Positions 7,041 to 12,525 of a stretch of DNA of 12,525 nucleotides are shown in pieces. The position numbers were made by a program, and so were the translations under genes. How positions within the stretch are numbered: position 1 is the first letter of the stretch; each line of letters opens with the position of its first letter. This DNA comes from Pseudomonadota bacterium. Its GTDB lineage: Bacteria; Pseudomonadota; Gammaproteobacteria; Acidiferrobacterales; Sulfurifustaceae. The stretch lies in NCBI GenBank assembly GCA_020354085.1, contig CP070641.1, forward strand, positions 2,045,224 to 2,057,748, written 5' to 3'. The notes beneath the pieces were generated by a model. That model did not search any database and was not told the origin of the DNA. It worked only from the letters and a program-made list of their open reading frames with translations.

Positions 7041-7799
7041 ATGGGCTTTTTTACTTCAGGGTTCGCGGTCGTTGTCATCATTCTGCTGTTGCTGTTTTCC
7101 TCGTTGCGCATCATGCGCGAGTACGAACGGGCCGTGGTGTTCATGCTCGGCCGCTTCTGGAAAGTCAAAGGTCCGGGCCTGATCATCGTGCTGCCGGTCA
7201 TCCAACAGGCAGTCCGCGTCGATCTGCGCGTCGTGGTCATGGACGTGCCACCGCAGGACGTGATCTCGCGCGACAACGTCTCAGTCAAGGTCAATGCGGT
7301 GGTGTATTTCCGCGTCGTTGACCCGCAGCGCGCAATCATCCAGGTTGAGGACTATTACGCGGCGACCTCACAGCTCGCGCAGACCACCTTGCGCTCGGTG
7401 CTGGGCAAGCACGAGCTCGACGAGATGCTGGCCGAGCGCGACAAGCTCAATGCCGACATTCAGAAACTGCTCGATGCCGCCACCGACGCCTGGGGCATCA
7501 AGGTGACCAGCGTCGAAATCAAGCATGTCGACATCGATCCGACCATGGTGCGTGCTATCGCCCAGCAGGCCGAGGCCGAGCGTACGCGGCGCGCCAAAAT
7601 CATTCATGCCGAGGGCGAACATCAGGCGGCAGAGAAGCTCGTGCAGGCCGCCGAGCTCATCAGCAAGAGCCCGCAGGCCTTGCAGCTACGCTATTTGCAG
7701 ACCTTGTCGAGTCTGGCGAGCGAGAGGACCTCGACCGTGGTGTTTCCACTCCCGATCGATCTCATAACGCCCTTTATCGACGCGCTCAAGAATAAGTAG
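7041..7799 (+). CDS. Slipin / stomatin-like SPFH-domain membrane protein
   Basis: A 252-residue slipin. An N-terminal membrane segment (residues 6-22) is followed by the SPFH/band-7 domain: REYERAVVFMLGRF, GPGLIIVLPVIQ, DVPPQDVISRDNVSVKVNAVVYFRV, and the HELDEMLAERDKLN stretch. An Ala/Glu-rich coiled-coil region (about 170-210, AQQAEAERTRRAKIIHAEGE) leads to a hydrophobic end, TVVFPLPIDLITPFIDAL. Slipins form membrane-associated rings thought to organise or protect membrane proteins. GGAGAG lies six bases before the ATG, and the gene follows nfeD by 15 bases, so the two are one operon. The hydrophobic C-terminus corresponds to the region cut by the NfeD protease in the Pyrococcus pair. Confidence 0.94.
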   Translation: MGFFTSGFAVVVIILLLLFSSLRIMREYERAVVFMLGRFWKVKGPGLIIVLPVIQQAVRVDLRVVVMDVPPQDVISRDNVSVKVNAVVYFRVVDPQRAIIQVEDYYAATSQLAQTTLRSVLGKHELDEMLAERDKLNADIQKLLDAATDAWGIKVTSVEIKHVDIDPTMVRAIAQQAEAERTRRAKIIHAEGEHQAAEKLVQAAELISKSPQALQLRYLQTLSSLASERTSTVVFPLPIDLITPFIDALKNK

Positions 7800-7814
7800 C
7801 ATGGCAACGACCGG

Positions 7815-7839
7815 CGGCGGGTGCGCGTTGCATCCGCCG
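7815..7839. terminator. Hairpin between convergent slipin and minus-strand gene
   Basis: CGGCGGGTGC (7815-7824) pairs with GCATCCGCCG (7830-7839) over 10 bp with one G-U on the plus strand and a five-base loop. It lies in the 48-base gap between two converging genes. Neither strand has a T-run after it, so it is not a classical intrinsic terminator; it may instead mark or protect RNA 3' ends after Rho-dependent termination. Confidence 0.45.
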
Positions 7840-7847
7840 AACGATCG

Positions 7848-8462
7848 CTAGTGCACGACCCAGAAGTCAATCTGCCGCGGCTGGCCGTTAAAACCAAACT
7901 CGAGCGAGGGATAGTAGCCGTCGGCATTGGGTAGGGTGCTACTGGTCAAAATGATTAGATCGGCGTCGCCCTGCACGGCAGTAAACGGCACCCAGCGATC
8001 TCCGCGCCGCGCCACCAGCGGTTCTTCGATCAACAGGAAATGCGCTACCCACAATCCGTTGCGGGCACGGAAGTAGCGTACGCCGATACGGCAAACAAGC
8101 TGCGATTGCTGGGGCGTGCCTCGGTAAAGCTCGACCAAGCGATTGGGCGGTTGCGCAGGCGCATCAATCGCGGCACCCGGTAAAATGGTCCACTGCAGCG
8201 GGCGCACTCCCTTTATCGGCACCTCGGTTGCGCCGGGTTCGACCTTAATACGAAAGCGCCCGAGATTTTGGCCGTCACGAAACTGCAGCACCATGAGATC
8301 CGGAACGCTGGCGGGCTTATCCGGAACCGGCATGCCTTCGACGAAGTCATCCACGGATGGTAACGGGGACGGCGTAATCGGGACGGGGCTGTTGGCCGCG
8401 GCCGGCGTGCACAAAGCTAGCGCGGCCGCTGAAAGCGCGAACACGAGGAACCGAGACGTCAT
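7848..8462 (-). CDS. Exported protein of unknown function
   Basis: A 204-residue protein I do not recognise. It has a signal peptide (MTSRFLVFALSAAALALC, then TPAAA, cleavage near residue 23); the cysteine context LALC is a poor lipobox. A Pro-rich stretch (SPVPITPSPLPSV) follows, and then a mainly beta-type soluble part with VCRIGVRYFRARNGLWVAHFLL, RRGDRWVPFTAVQGDADLI and a C-terminal FGFNGQPRQIDFWVVH. It has a single cysteine after the signal. The start is uncertain: ATG 8462 gives the neatest signal peptide, while ATG 8486 would add eight residues; neither has a clear Shine-Dalgarno. The ATG at 8462 overlaps by two bases the ATG of the divergent fusion gene. A real gene is supported by the signal peptide and fit between neighbours. 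Confidence 0.7.
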   Translation of the reverse strand: MTSRFLVFALSAAALALCTPAAANSPVPITPSPLPSVDDFVEGMPVPDKPASVPDLMVLQFRDGQNLGRFRIKVEPGATEVPIKGVRPLQWTILPGAAIDAPAQPPNRLVELYRGTPQQSQLVCRIGVRYFRARNGLWVAHFLLIEEPLVARRGDRWVPFTAVQGDADLIILTSSTLPNADGYYPSLEFGFNGQPRQIDFWVVH

Positions 8463-9777
8463 GATCGAAAGCGTAGTGGCTCGCATTGCCGCTGTCTACG
8501 GCAACCGTTGGCGCATCATCTTGGTTTTCGCATCGTTCGCTTTGCTAACGAGCGTTTCGCCGCCGGTCGGTGCTGCGTCGCGCGATGTAAAGCTTGCCGA
8601 TGGCACGCTGATTCCGGTCGAGGTGCACACGGCTGCGAGCGCGGGCGAGAGCCTGCTACTGTGGTTGCCGTCGGGCTTCAACAGTCATGCCGCCGAGGCA
8701 CCGCTGGCACTAGAACTTGCCAAGCGCGGCATCGAGGTGTGGCAAGCCGACATGCTCGCCGCGCGGCTGTTGCCGCCGCTTGAGAGCAGCCTCGACGAGA
8801 TACCGGACAACGACATCGTGCAGCTCATCGATAGCGCTGCGCAGGCGAGCGGTCGGCGTGTCTATTTGCTGGCTTCGGCACGCGCCGGCATCGTGGCGCT
8901 GCGAGGCGCCAATGCCTGGCGGCGCTCGCATCCGCAACGGCGCTCGTTGGGCGGCGTGGTGCTGTTGCATCCGAATCTGTTTACCACGCCGCCTGAGCCT
9001 GGCAGCGACGGTATTTACCATGCGGCGGTGGGCGCCTCGCAATCGGCAGTGTTCATTCTGCAGCCCGAGCTTTCGCCCTGGCGCTGGCGACTCGATGCCC
9101 TGGTTCCCACCCTCGCGCAGTCCGGGGCTGAAGTATTCACACGGCTACTGCCGGAGGTGCGCGATCGTTTTTATTTTCGCCCCGATGCCACTGCACGCGA
9201 GCAGCGCGAGTCCGAGCGCCTACCGCAGCTGATAGTCGAAGCGCTCGCCAAATTGCGCACGGCGTCGGCCGGTACACAACGCGCCGCCAGGGCGCCGAAC
9301 GCAATCGTCGCGGCAGAGGCGCCACGGGCGCGGGCGCTTCGACCTTACCGCGGCAACCCGACGCCGCCGCCGTTAGATCTTGTCGATTTGGACGGCAAGC
9401 GGCACGTGCTAAGAGATTATCTCGGGCAAGTCGTGGTGCTTAATTTTTGGGCGTCCTGGTGTCCGCCCTGTGTGCACGAAATGCCATCGATGCAGCGCCT
9501 CAAGCACAAGTTTGCCGGCCGACCGCTGCAAGTGCTCGCGGTCAACATGGGGGAAGATGAAAAAGTCGTGCGCGCGTTCCTGCGCGAGAAGATCAAGGTC
9601 GATTTTCCCGTCCCGATGGATCGCGACGGAGCGGCACTCAAGCGCTGGAAGGTGTTCGTGTTTCCGACCAGTTTCGTGCTGGGCCTGGACGGCAAGATTC
9701 GCTACGCGCTCTTCGGCGAGCTTGAGTGGGATGACGAGGCGACTACACGCGTTATTGAATCGTTGCTACCTCGCTAG
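8461..9777 (+). CDS. Exported hydrolase-like / TlpA-type thioredoxin two-domain protein
   Basis: A 438-residue exported protein with two domains. After a signal/anchor segment (IILVFASFALLTSV, about residues 20-33, then VGAAS), residues about 40-265 look like an alpha/beta hydrolase of the DUF3530 type: LLLWLPSGFNS, then ELAKRGIEVWQADML, then VYLLASARAGIVAL. Aligned with the usual LLGHSRGG elbow, the nucleophile position reads Ala140, so this half may be catalytically dead. An Ala/Arg/Pro-rich linker (about 266-300) leads to a TlpA/ResA-like thioredoxin domain with NFWASWCPPC (Cys334, Cys337) and the cis-Pro402 in FPTSF. The latter implies periplasmic thiol-disulfide exchange; the partner is unknown. 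GAGGA precedes the ATG at about 10 bases. The frame is open back to 8143, but the signal peptide supports 8461. Confidence 0.82.
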   Translation: MIESVVARIAAVYGNRWRIILVFASFALLTSVSPPVGAASRDVKLADGTLIPVEVHTAASAGESLLLWLPSGFNSHAAEAPLALELAKRGIEVWQADMLAARLLPPLESSLDEIPDNDIVQLIDSAAQASGRRVYLLASARAGIVALRGANAWRRSHPQRRSLGGVVLLHPNLFTTPPEPGSDGIYHAAVGASQSAVFILQPELSPWRWRLDALVPTLAQSGAEVFTRLLPEVRDRFYFRPDATAREQRESERLPQLIVEALAKLRTASAGTQRAARAPNAIVAAEAPRARALRPYRGNPTPPPLDLVDLDGKRHVLRDYLGQVVVLNFWASWCPPCVHEMPSMQRLKHKFAGRPLQVLAVNMGEDEKVVRAFLREKIKVDFPVPMDRDGAALKRWKVFVFPTSFVLGLDGKIRYALFGELEWDDEATTRVIESLLPR

Positions 9778-9787
9778 CGCATGGGCA

Positions 9788-10189
9788 TCAAGCCGGCGGC
9801 ACGGCGCGTTTCTTGCGATGCTTGTCGATGGCAACGTAGGTCAAGACGGCATCTGTTACCAGCACGACACTGCCCGGATCGGGTGCATAGAAGCCACGCT
9901 CGGCGTACACCTTCACATCAACGGTGAGCGAGGTCGTACCGACGCGCACCACGCTGGCGTAGAAGCTCACGATGTCACTCACGTACACGGGTTCGCGAAA
10001 GGCGAAGGCGTTGACCGCCACGGTGACCACGCGCCCGCGGGCCCGCCGCACAGCGGCAATGGCACCGGCCATATCGACCTGGGACATGATCCAACCGCCG
10101 AAAACGTCGCCCGCCGCATTGGTGTCGCGCGGCATGGGTACAACCCGCAGGGTCGGTTCTACACCGCTTGGAAGCTGTGCCGCGCTCAT
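9788..10189 (-). CDS. yciA: Acyl-CoA thioesterase, YciA type
   Basis: A 133-residue hotdog-fold thioesterase that hydrolyses acyl-CoA to CoA and free acid in the cytoplasm; YciA enzymes have broad chain specificity. The family block DTNAAGDVFGGWIMSQVD (residues 22-39) ends in Asp39, which corresponds to the catalytic aspartate of YciA, and GRVVTVAVNAFAFREPVYVSD and GTTSLTVDVKVY follow as in E. coli YciA. Length is typical. GGGGA (plus-strand 10194-10198) lies before the ATG. It converges on the TlpA-type gene with a 10-base gap and is divergent from the response regulator gene. Confidence 0.93.
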   Translation of the reverse strand: MSAAQLPSGVEPTLRVVPMPRDTNAAGDVFGGWIMSQVDMAGAIAAVRRARGRVVTVAVNAFAFREPVYVSDIVSFYASVVRVGTTSLTVDVKVYAERGFYAPDPGSVVLVTDAVLTYVAIDKHRKKRAVPPA

Positions 10190-10303
10190 ATCATCCCCAT
10201 TGAGATGCCGATCGTCGGCCGCCGTCGGCTGCCGGACTCGGCGGTTATGGTAAGGTAAAACGCTCGTCGAGTGAGAACTCGACGCTTCAGCGAGGCAGGC
10301 TCA
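10190..10303. promoter_or_regulatory. Divergent yciA / response-regulator region with 5'-UTR hairpin
   Basis: This 114-base gap must serve both flanking genes. On the plus strand CGTCGAG (10265-10271) pairs perfectly with CTCGACG (10278-10284) around the loop TGAGAA, and CGCT (10261-10264) can pair with AGCG (10289-10292) across a bulge, reaching the weak Shine-Dalgarno region GAGG (10292-10295). A/T-richer GGTTATGGTAAGGTAAAA (about 10243-10260) is the only promoter-like stretch; no good -35/-10 pair is evident. There is no T-run, so the hairpin is not a terminator. Confidence 0.35.
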
Positions 10304-11587
10304 ATGGCGATTTCCGCACTGGTGGTGGATGATTCGCGCGTCGCCTTGGTGGCGCTCGCTCGCATGCTGCGCGCTTATGGCTTTCACGTGGACACGGCCG
10401 AGTCGGGTCCGGAGACGATGGACTATCTACGCGCCAACCTGCCGCCCGCCGTGATCTTTCTCGATCACATGATGCCGGGGATGGACGGCTTTGAAACCCT
10501 AAGCCTGCTCAAGCGCGATCCGTCGACCACCATGATTCCGATCGTCATGTACACCTCGCGTGAAGGCGACGCCTACATGGGGCAGGCGCGTGCGCTCGGT
10601 GCGGCCGCAGTCTTGCACAAACCAATCAACCCACTTGAGCTCTCCGGCATTCTGACGCGCTTGAGTCTCGTGCCCGATCGCGTCGCGGCAACGCCGTCCG
10701 CCACGGTCGTGGCGCTGCGCGCCGGCGCCGGTTCCGCAACAAGCCAGCGCCCTGCGCATGGCCCCACCAGCATGACACCGAGCACTCCGCCGGAACGTGC
10801 CGTGGTCGCGAACGACGCCGATTGGCGCTCGCGCGTCCAGCCTACACAACCGCCCTTGTCGGCGCCGCCGGCGGAACCACGGCGCCGTGGCGCTTGGCTG
10901 TTGCCGGCGCTCTATGGCCTGGTACTGCTACTCGCCGCCATGTGGTTGTGGCACCAGCACCAAGTGGCCGGGCAGTTGCGCGCTGAGCTGGCCGAACAAC
11001 GCAACGCCTTGGCCGAGCAACAACGTGCCAGTGATCTTGCCGACACGCGTCTGCAATTGGTGCAAGCTACCATGGAGGCGCAGCGCCGCGCGCCGGCCAC
11101 CCCCGCCGGCTGGATCGACGCCCTGGTGTGGGCCGTCAACCAACATGGACACTACGAGCACGACCAAATCGCGTTGAGCGATGAGCGCTTGCTCATGGTG
11201 CGCGAACTCCTCGCGCGGCTGGGGGGCATGGGGTTTCAGGGCACGGTGCGGCTGGAGACGCACATCGGCGAGTTTTGTCTCGTCCGCGATGGCGACGGGG
11301 CCTATCGCCTGCCTGCCATCCAGGCCCAGATGTCGAGCTGCGAAATCGTGCGTTACAGCGCGGAGCAGGCCAGCACACTCGCGCACCGGCAATCGCCGGC
11401 GTTTAGTCGCTTTATCGCCGAACGCAGCGGCCCGCGTGTGCCGATTCATCTCGCGCTCGTTGCGCACGGCAAGGCACAGCCGCTACTGCCCTATCCGGAC
11501 CCAACAACCGTGCAAACCGCCGGCGAATGGAATCAGATCGCGCGTCTCAATCAACGAGTAGAGATCAGCCTGGAGCCGGCGCGCTGA
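10304..11587 (+). CDS. Membrane-anchored response regulator with periplasmic OmpA-like C-terminus
   Basis: A 427-residue protein. Residues 1-122 are a complete receiver domain: acidic Asp9-Asp10, phospho-acceptor Asp54 in IFLDHMMPGMDG, Thr84 in MYTSRE, Lys106 in LHKPINP. A Pro/Ala/Thr-rich linker (about 125-192) and RRR (193-195) precede one transmembrane helix (197-216, AWLLPALYGLVLLLAAMWLW), so by the positive-inside rule the receiver is cytoplasmic. A coiled coil (about 218-262) follows, then a divergent OmpA/MotB-like domain (about 280-425): LSDERLLMVRELLARLG, VRLETHIGEF, HLALVAHGKAQPLLPY, and NQRVEISLEPA, which matches the family's NRRVEI end. The TD signature of peptidoglycan binders is absent. 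Cys325 and Cys346 may form a disulfide. There is no DNA-binding domain. I start at ATG 10304 because it gives the standard receiver N-terminus; a GTG at 10271 lies in the hairpin. Its stop overlaps the DUF3108 start. Confidence 0.85.
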   Translation: MAISALVVDDSRVALVALARMLRAYGFHVDTAESGPETMDYLRANLPPAVIFLDHMMPGMDGFETLSLLKRDPSTTMIPIVMYTSREGDAYMGQARALGAAAVLHKPINPLELSGILTRLSLVPDRVAATPSATVVALRAGAGSATSQRPAHGPTSMTPSTPPERAVVANDADWRSRVQPTQPPLSAPPAEPRRRGAWLLPALYGLVLLLAAMWLWHQHQVAGQLRAELAEQRNALAEQQRASDLADTRLQLVQATMEAQRRAPATPAGWIDALVWAVNQHGHYEHDQIALSDERLLMVRELLARLGGMGFQGTVRLETHIGEFCLVRDGDGAYRLPAIQAQMSSCEIVRYSAEQASTLAHRQSPAFSRFIAERSGPRVPIHLALVAHGKAQPLLPYPDPTTVQTAGEWNQIARLNQRVEISLEPAR

Positions 11588-12372
11588 TGTCGTTTTGGCG
11601 CTTTGGCGGCAGGCACGCGTCGGCGCCGCAACGCGCTCGCGGGCTGCACCTTACGTCGCTACGCGTGGCAGTTCTTGTTGTCGTGCTGGGCGCCGCCGCG
11701 CACGCCGAGCCGCTCAACCTGCCGCCGGCCTTCACCGCCCGTTACAGCGGTGCGATGGGCCTGGTTGATTCGCGCATGAGTCTCAAGCGCATGGGGCGCT
11801 TCCTGTTGTACGAAATTCGAACCGAACTCGCTGGATTCAGATTCTATGAGTGCAGTGTCGTCGAGGCAGGGGAAACCGAGTTCTGGCCGCGCGAATACAT
11901 TCACCGACGTGTCGGAGGCAGTGAGGAGCGCGATATCGAGGCACGCTTCGAGCGTGAGCAGCATCGCATCCTGTTGACACGCGGCGGCAAGACCGAAGTC
12001 CTGAGCGACGTCGATTTTCCAGTGTGGGACGCCTTGTCGGTGCAGTTGCGCATGAGCGCGGATCTAAGTGCCGGGTCACTCGCCGACTCCTACAAGATGG
12101 TGGACAAAGGCGGAGTTCAGGAGCGCCGTTTCGCTCTTGGCGCCCGGCAGCGTGTTACTGTGGGTGGGAGTGAGTACGACGCCGTGCGGATCGACCGCAC
12201 TGATCGTGAGGAACGGTCGTACGTGACCGTGGCACCCAAGCTCCATCATTTGCCGGTAGAGCTGGGTTACAACGCCCGCTGGATCGGCTGGGTGCGTGCC
12301 CAGCTAATCGAGTTCACGCCCACGAGCGGGGAAACGAAGGCTGAGGCCCCGCCACGCTGCCAACGGCGCTAG
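11587..12372 (+). CDS. Exported DUF3108 protein
   Basis: A 261-residue protein with an N-terminal export signal (LRVAVLVVVLGAAAHA, residues 25-40, cleavage before EPL) and a mature part resembling the DUF3108 family: PPAFTARYSGAMGLVDSRMSLKRMG near the start, YECSVVEAGETEFWPREYIHRR, VWDALSVQLRMSADL, and the C-terminal LHHLPVELGYNARWIGWVRAQLIEF. DUF3108 proteins are envelope proteins of unknown function, predicted to be beta-rich. The ATG overlaps the response-regulator stop in TGATG, so translation is coupled to that gene and the two products probably act together. The stop TAG overlaps the stop of the convergent gene. The family call is by remembered pattern and moderately sure. Confidence 0.78.
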   Translation: MSFWRFGGRHASAPQRARGLHLTSLRVAVLVVVLGAAAHAEPLNLPPAFTARYSGAMGLVDSRMSLKRMGRFLLYEIRTELAGFRFYECSVVEAGETEFWPREYIHRRVGGSEERDIEARFEREQHRILLTRGGKTEVLSDVDFPVWDALSVQLRMSADLSAGSLADSYKMVDKGGVQERRFALGARQRVTVGGSEYDAVRIDRTDREERSYVTVAPKLHHLPVELGYNARWIGWVRAQLIEFTPTSGETKAEAPPRCQRR

Positions 12373-12525
12373 CCCTTGGCCAACCAATCCCGTGGCTTGA
12401 GATAATGCTCGTAGAGCTGCGCCTCGGGCGCCACGGTGCCGGTGCGCGACTGATCGAGCGGTAGTGCGGCGAATCGGGCGCAGGTCGAATCGGGTTCCAT
12501 GGCGTCAGCCGAGACAGCGGCCCCC
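12369..12525 (-). CDS. C-terminal end of an unrecognised protein (partial)
   Basis: An open minus-strand frame runs in from the right edge and ends at TAG (12369-12371). The last 51 residues include STCARFAALPLDQSRTG and end LYEHYLKPRDWLAKG. The open frame with no stop, the tidy charged C-terminus and the close tail-to-tail fit with the DUF3108 gene suggest a real gene, but I cannot name the family from so little. The start and most of the protein lie outside the window. Confidence 0.55.
   Translation of the reverse strand, partial: GAAVSADAMEPDSTCARFAALPLDQSRTGTVAPEAQLYEHYLKPRDWLAKG

Noticed and set aside
7815..7839. Classical intrinsic terminator after the slipin gene
   Set aside because: The stem is strong but neither strand has the T-run required, so I list it only as a hairpin of uncertain role.
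8143..8460. Possible 106-residue N-terminal extension of the TlpA fusion
   Set aside because: It lies antisense to the exported minus-strand gene and would bury the signal peptide that begins after 8461.
9470..10258. 262-codon plus-strand frame across the end of the TlpA fusion and yciA
   Set aside because: Both halves are better explained by recognised genes in other frames or strand; the product is compositional noise.
10928..11467. 179-codon minus-strand frame inside the response regulator
   Set aside because: The plus-strand frame continues unbroken through transmembrane and OmpA-like parts; the antisense frame lacks motifs.
1..12525. Mobile elements, CRISPR, tRNA, prophage or defence systems
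   Set aside because: I looked for transposase, integrase, direct-repeat arrays and tRNA-like clover folds and saw none; gene content is core-like throughout.

Overview
The window looks like a chromosomal core region of a high-GC proteobacterium, most likely a gammaproteobacterium. The main evidence is the block at positions 1-2825. There trxA and rho run leftwards and an RhlB-type DEAD-box helicase runs rightwards from a shared divergent region, the same arrangement as rhlB / trxA-rho in Escherichia coli. I see no insertion sequence, phage gene, CRISPR array, tRNA or rRNA. Genes are densely packed and the longest gene-free stretch is about 250 bases.

Layout. (1) 1-2825: rho (3' part cut by the window edge), its 193-base leader, trxA, a divergent regulatory region with nested dyads, and rhlB with a long Arg/Pro-rich tail. 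(2) 2833-4110: two methionine-salvage genes, mtnD (acireductone dioxygenase) and mtnB (methylthioribulose-1-phosphate dehydratase). An 11-bp inverted repeat ends in the first codons of mtnD. The intervening-step gene mtnC is not here. (3) 4107-5347, minus strand: a secreted alpha/beta hydrolase followed by a GNAT acetyltransferase; the GNAT stop overlaps the mtnB stop. (4) 5598-7799: a membrane NfeD/ClpP-class serine protease followed by a slipin/stomatin, the known protease-substrate operon pair, ended by a strong hairpin. (5) 7848-9777: an unrecognised exported protein on the minus strand whose start codon overlaps head-to-head with the start of an exported two-domain protein (alpha/beta-hydrolase-like domain with a degenerate nucleophile elbow, fused to a TlpA/thioredoxin domain with WCPPC). 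(6) 9788-10189, minus: YciA-type acyl-CoA thioesterase. (7) 10304-12372: an unusual response regulator (cytoplasmic receiver, transmembrane helix, coiled coil, periplasmic OmpA-like end), translationally coupled to an exported DUF3108 protein. (8) 12369-12525: the C-terminal end of an unrecognised minus-strand gene.

How they fit together. Most of the window is housekeeping: transcription termination, thiol redox, RNA decay, methionine recycling, acyl-CoA hydrolysis. The right half (5598-12372) is rich in envelope proteins: NfeD/slipin membrane quality control, a TlpA-like oxidoreductase, a membrane-anchored response regulator and DUF3108. The most novel-looking items are the REC-TM-OmpA-like protein with its coupled DUF3108 partner, the pseudohydrolase-TlpA fusion, and the structured region at the mtnD start.
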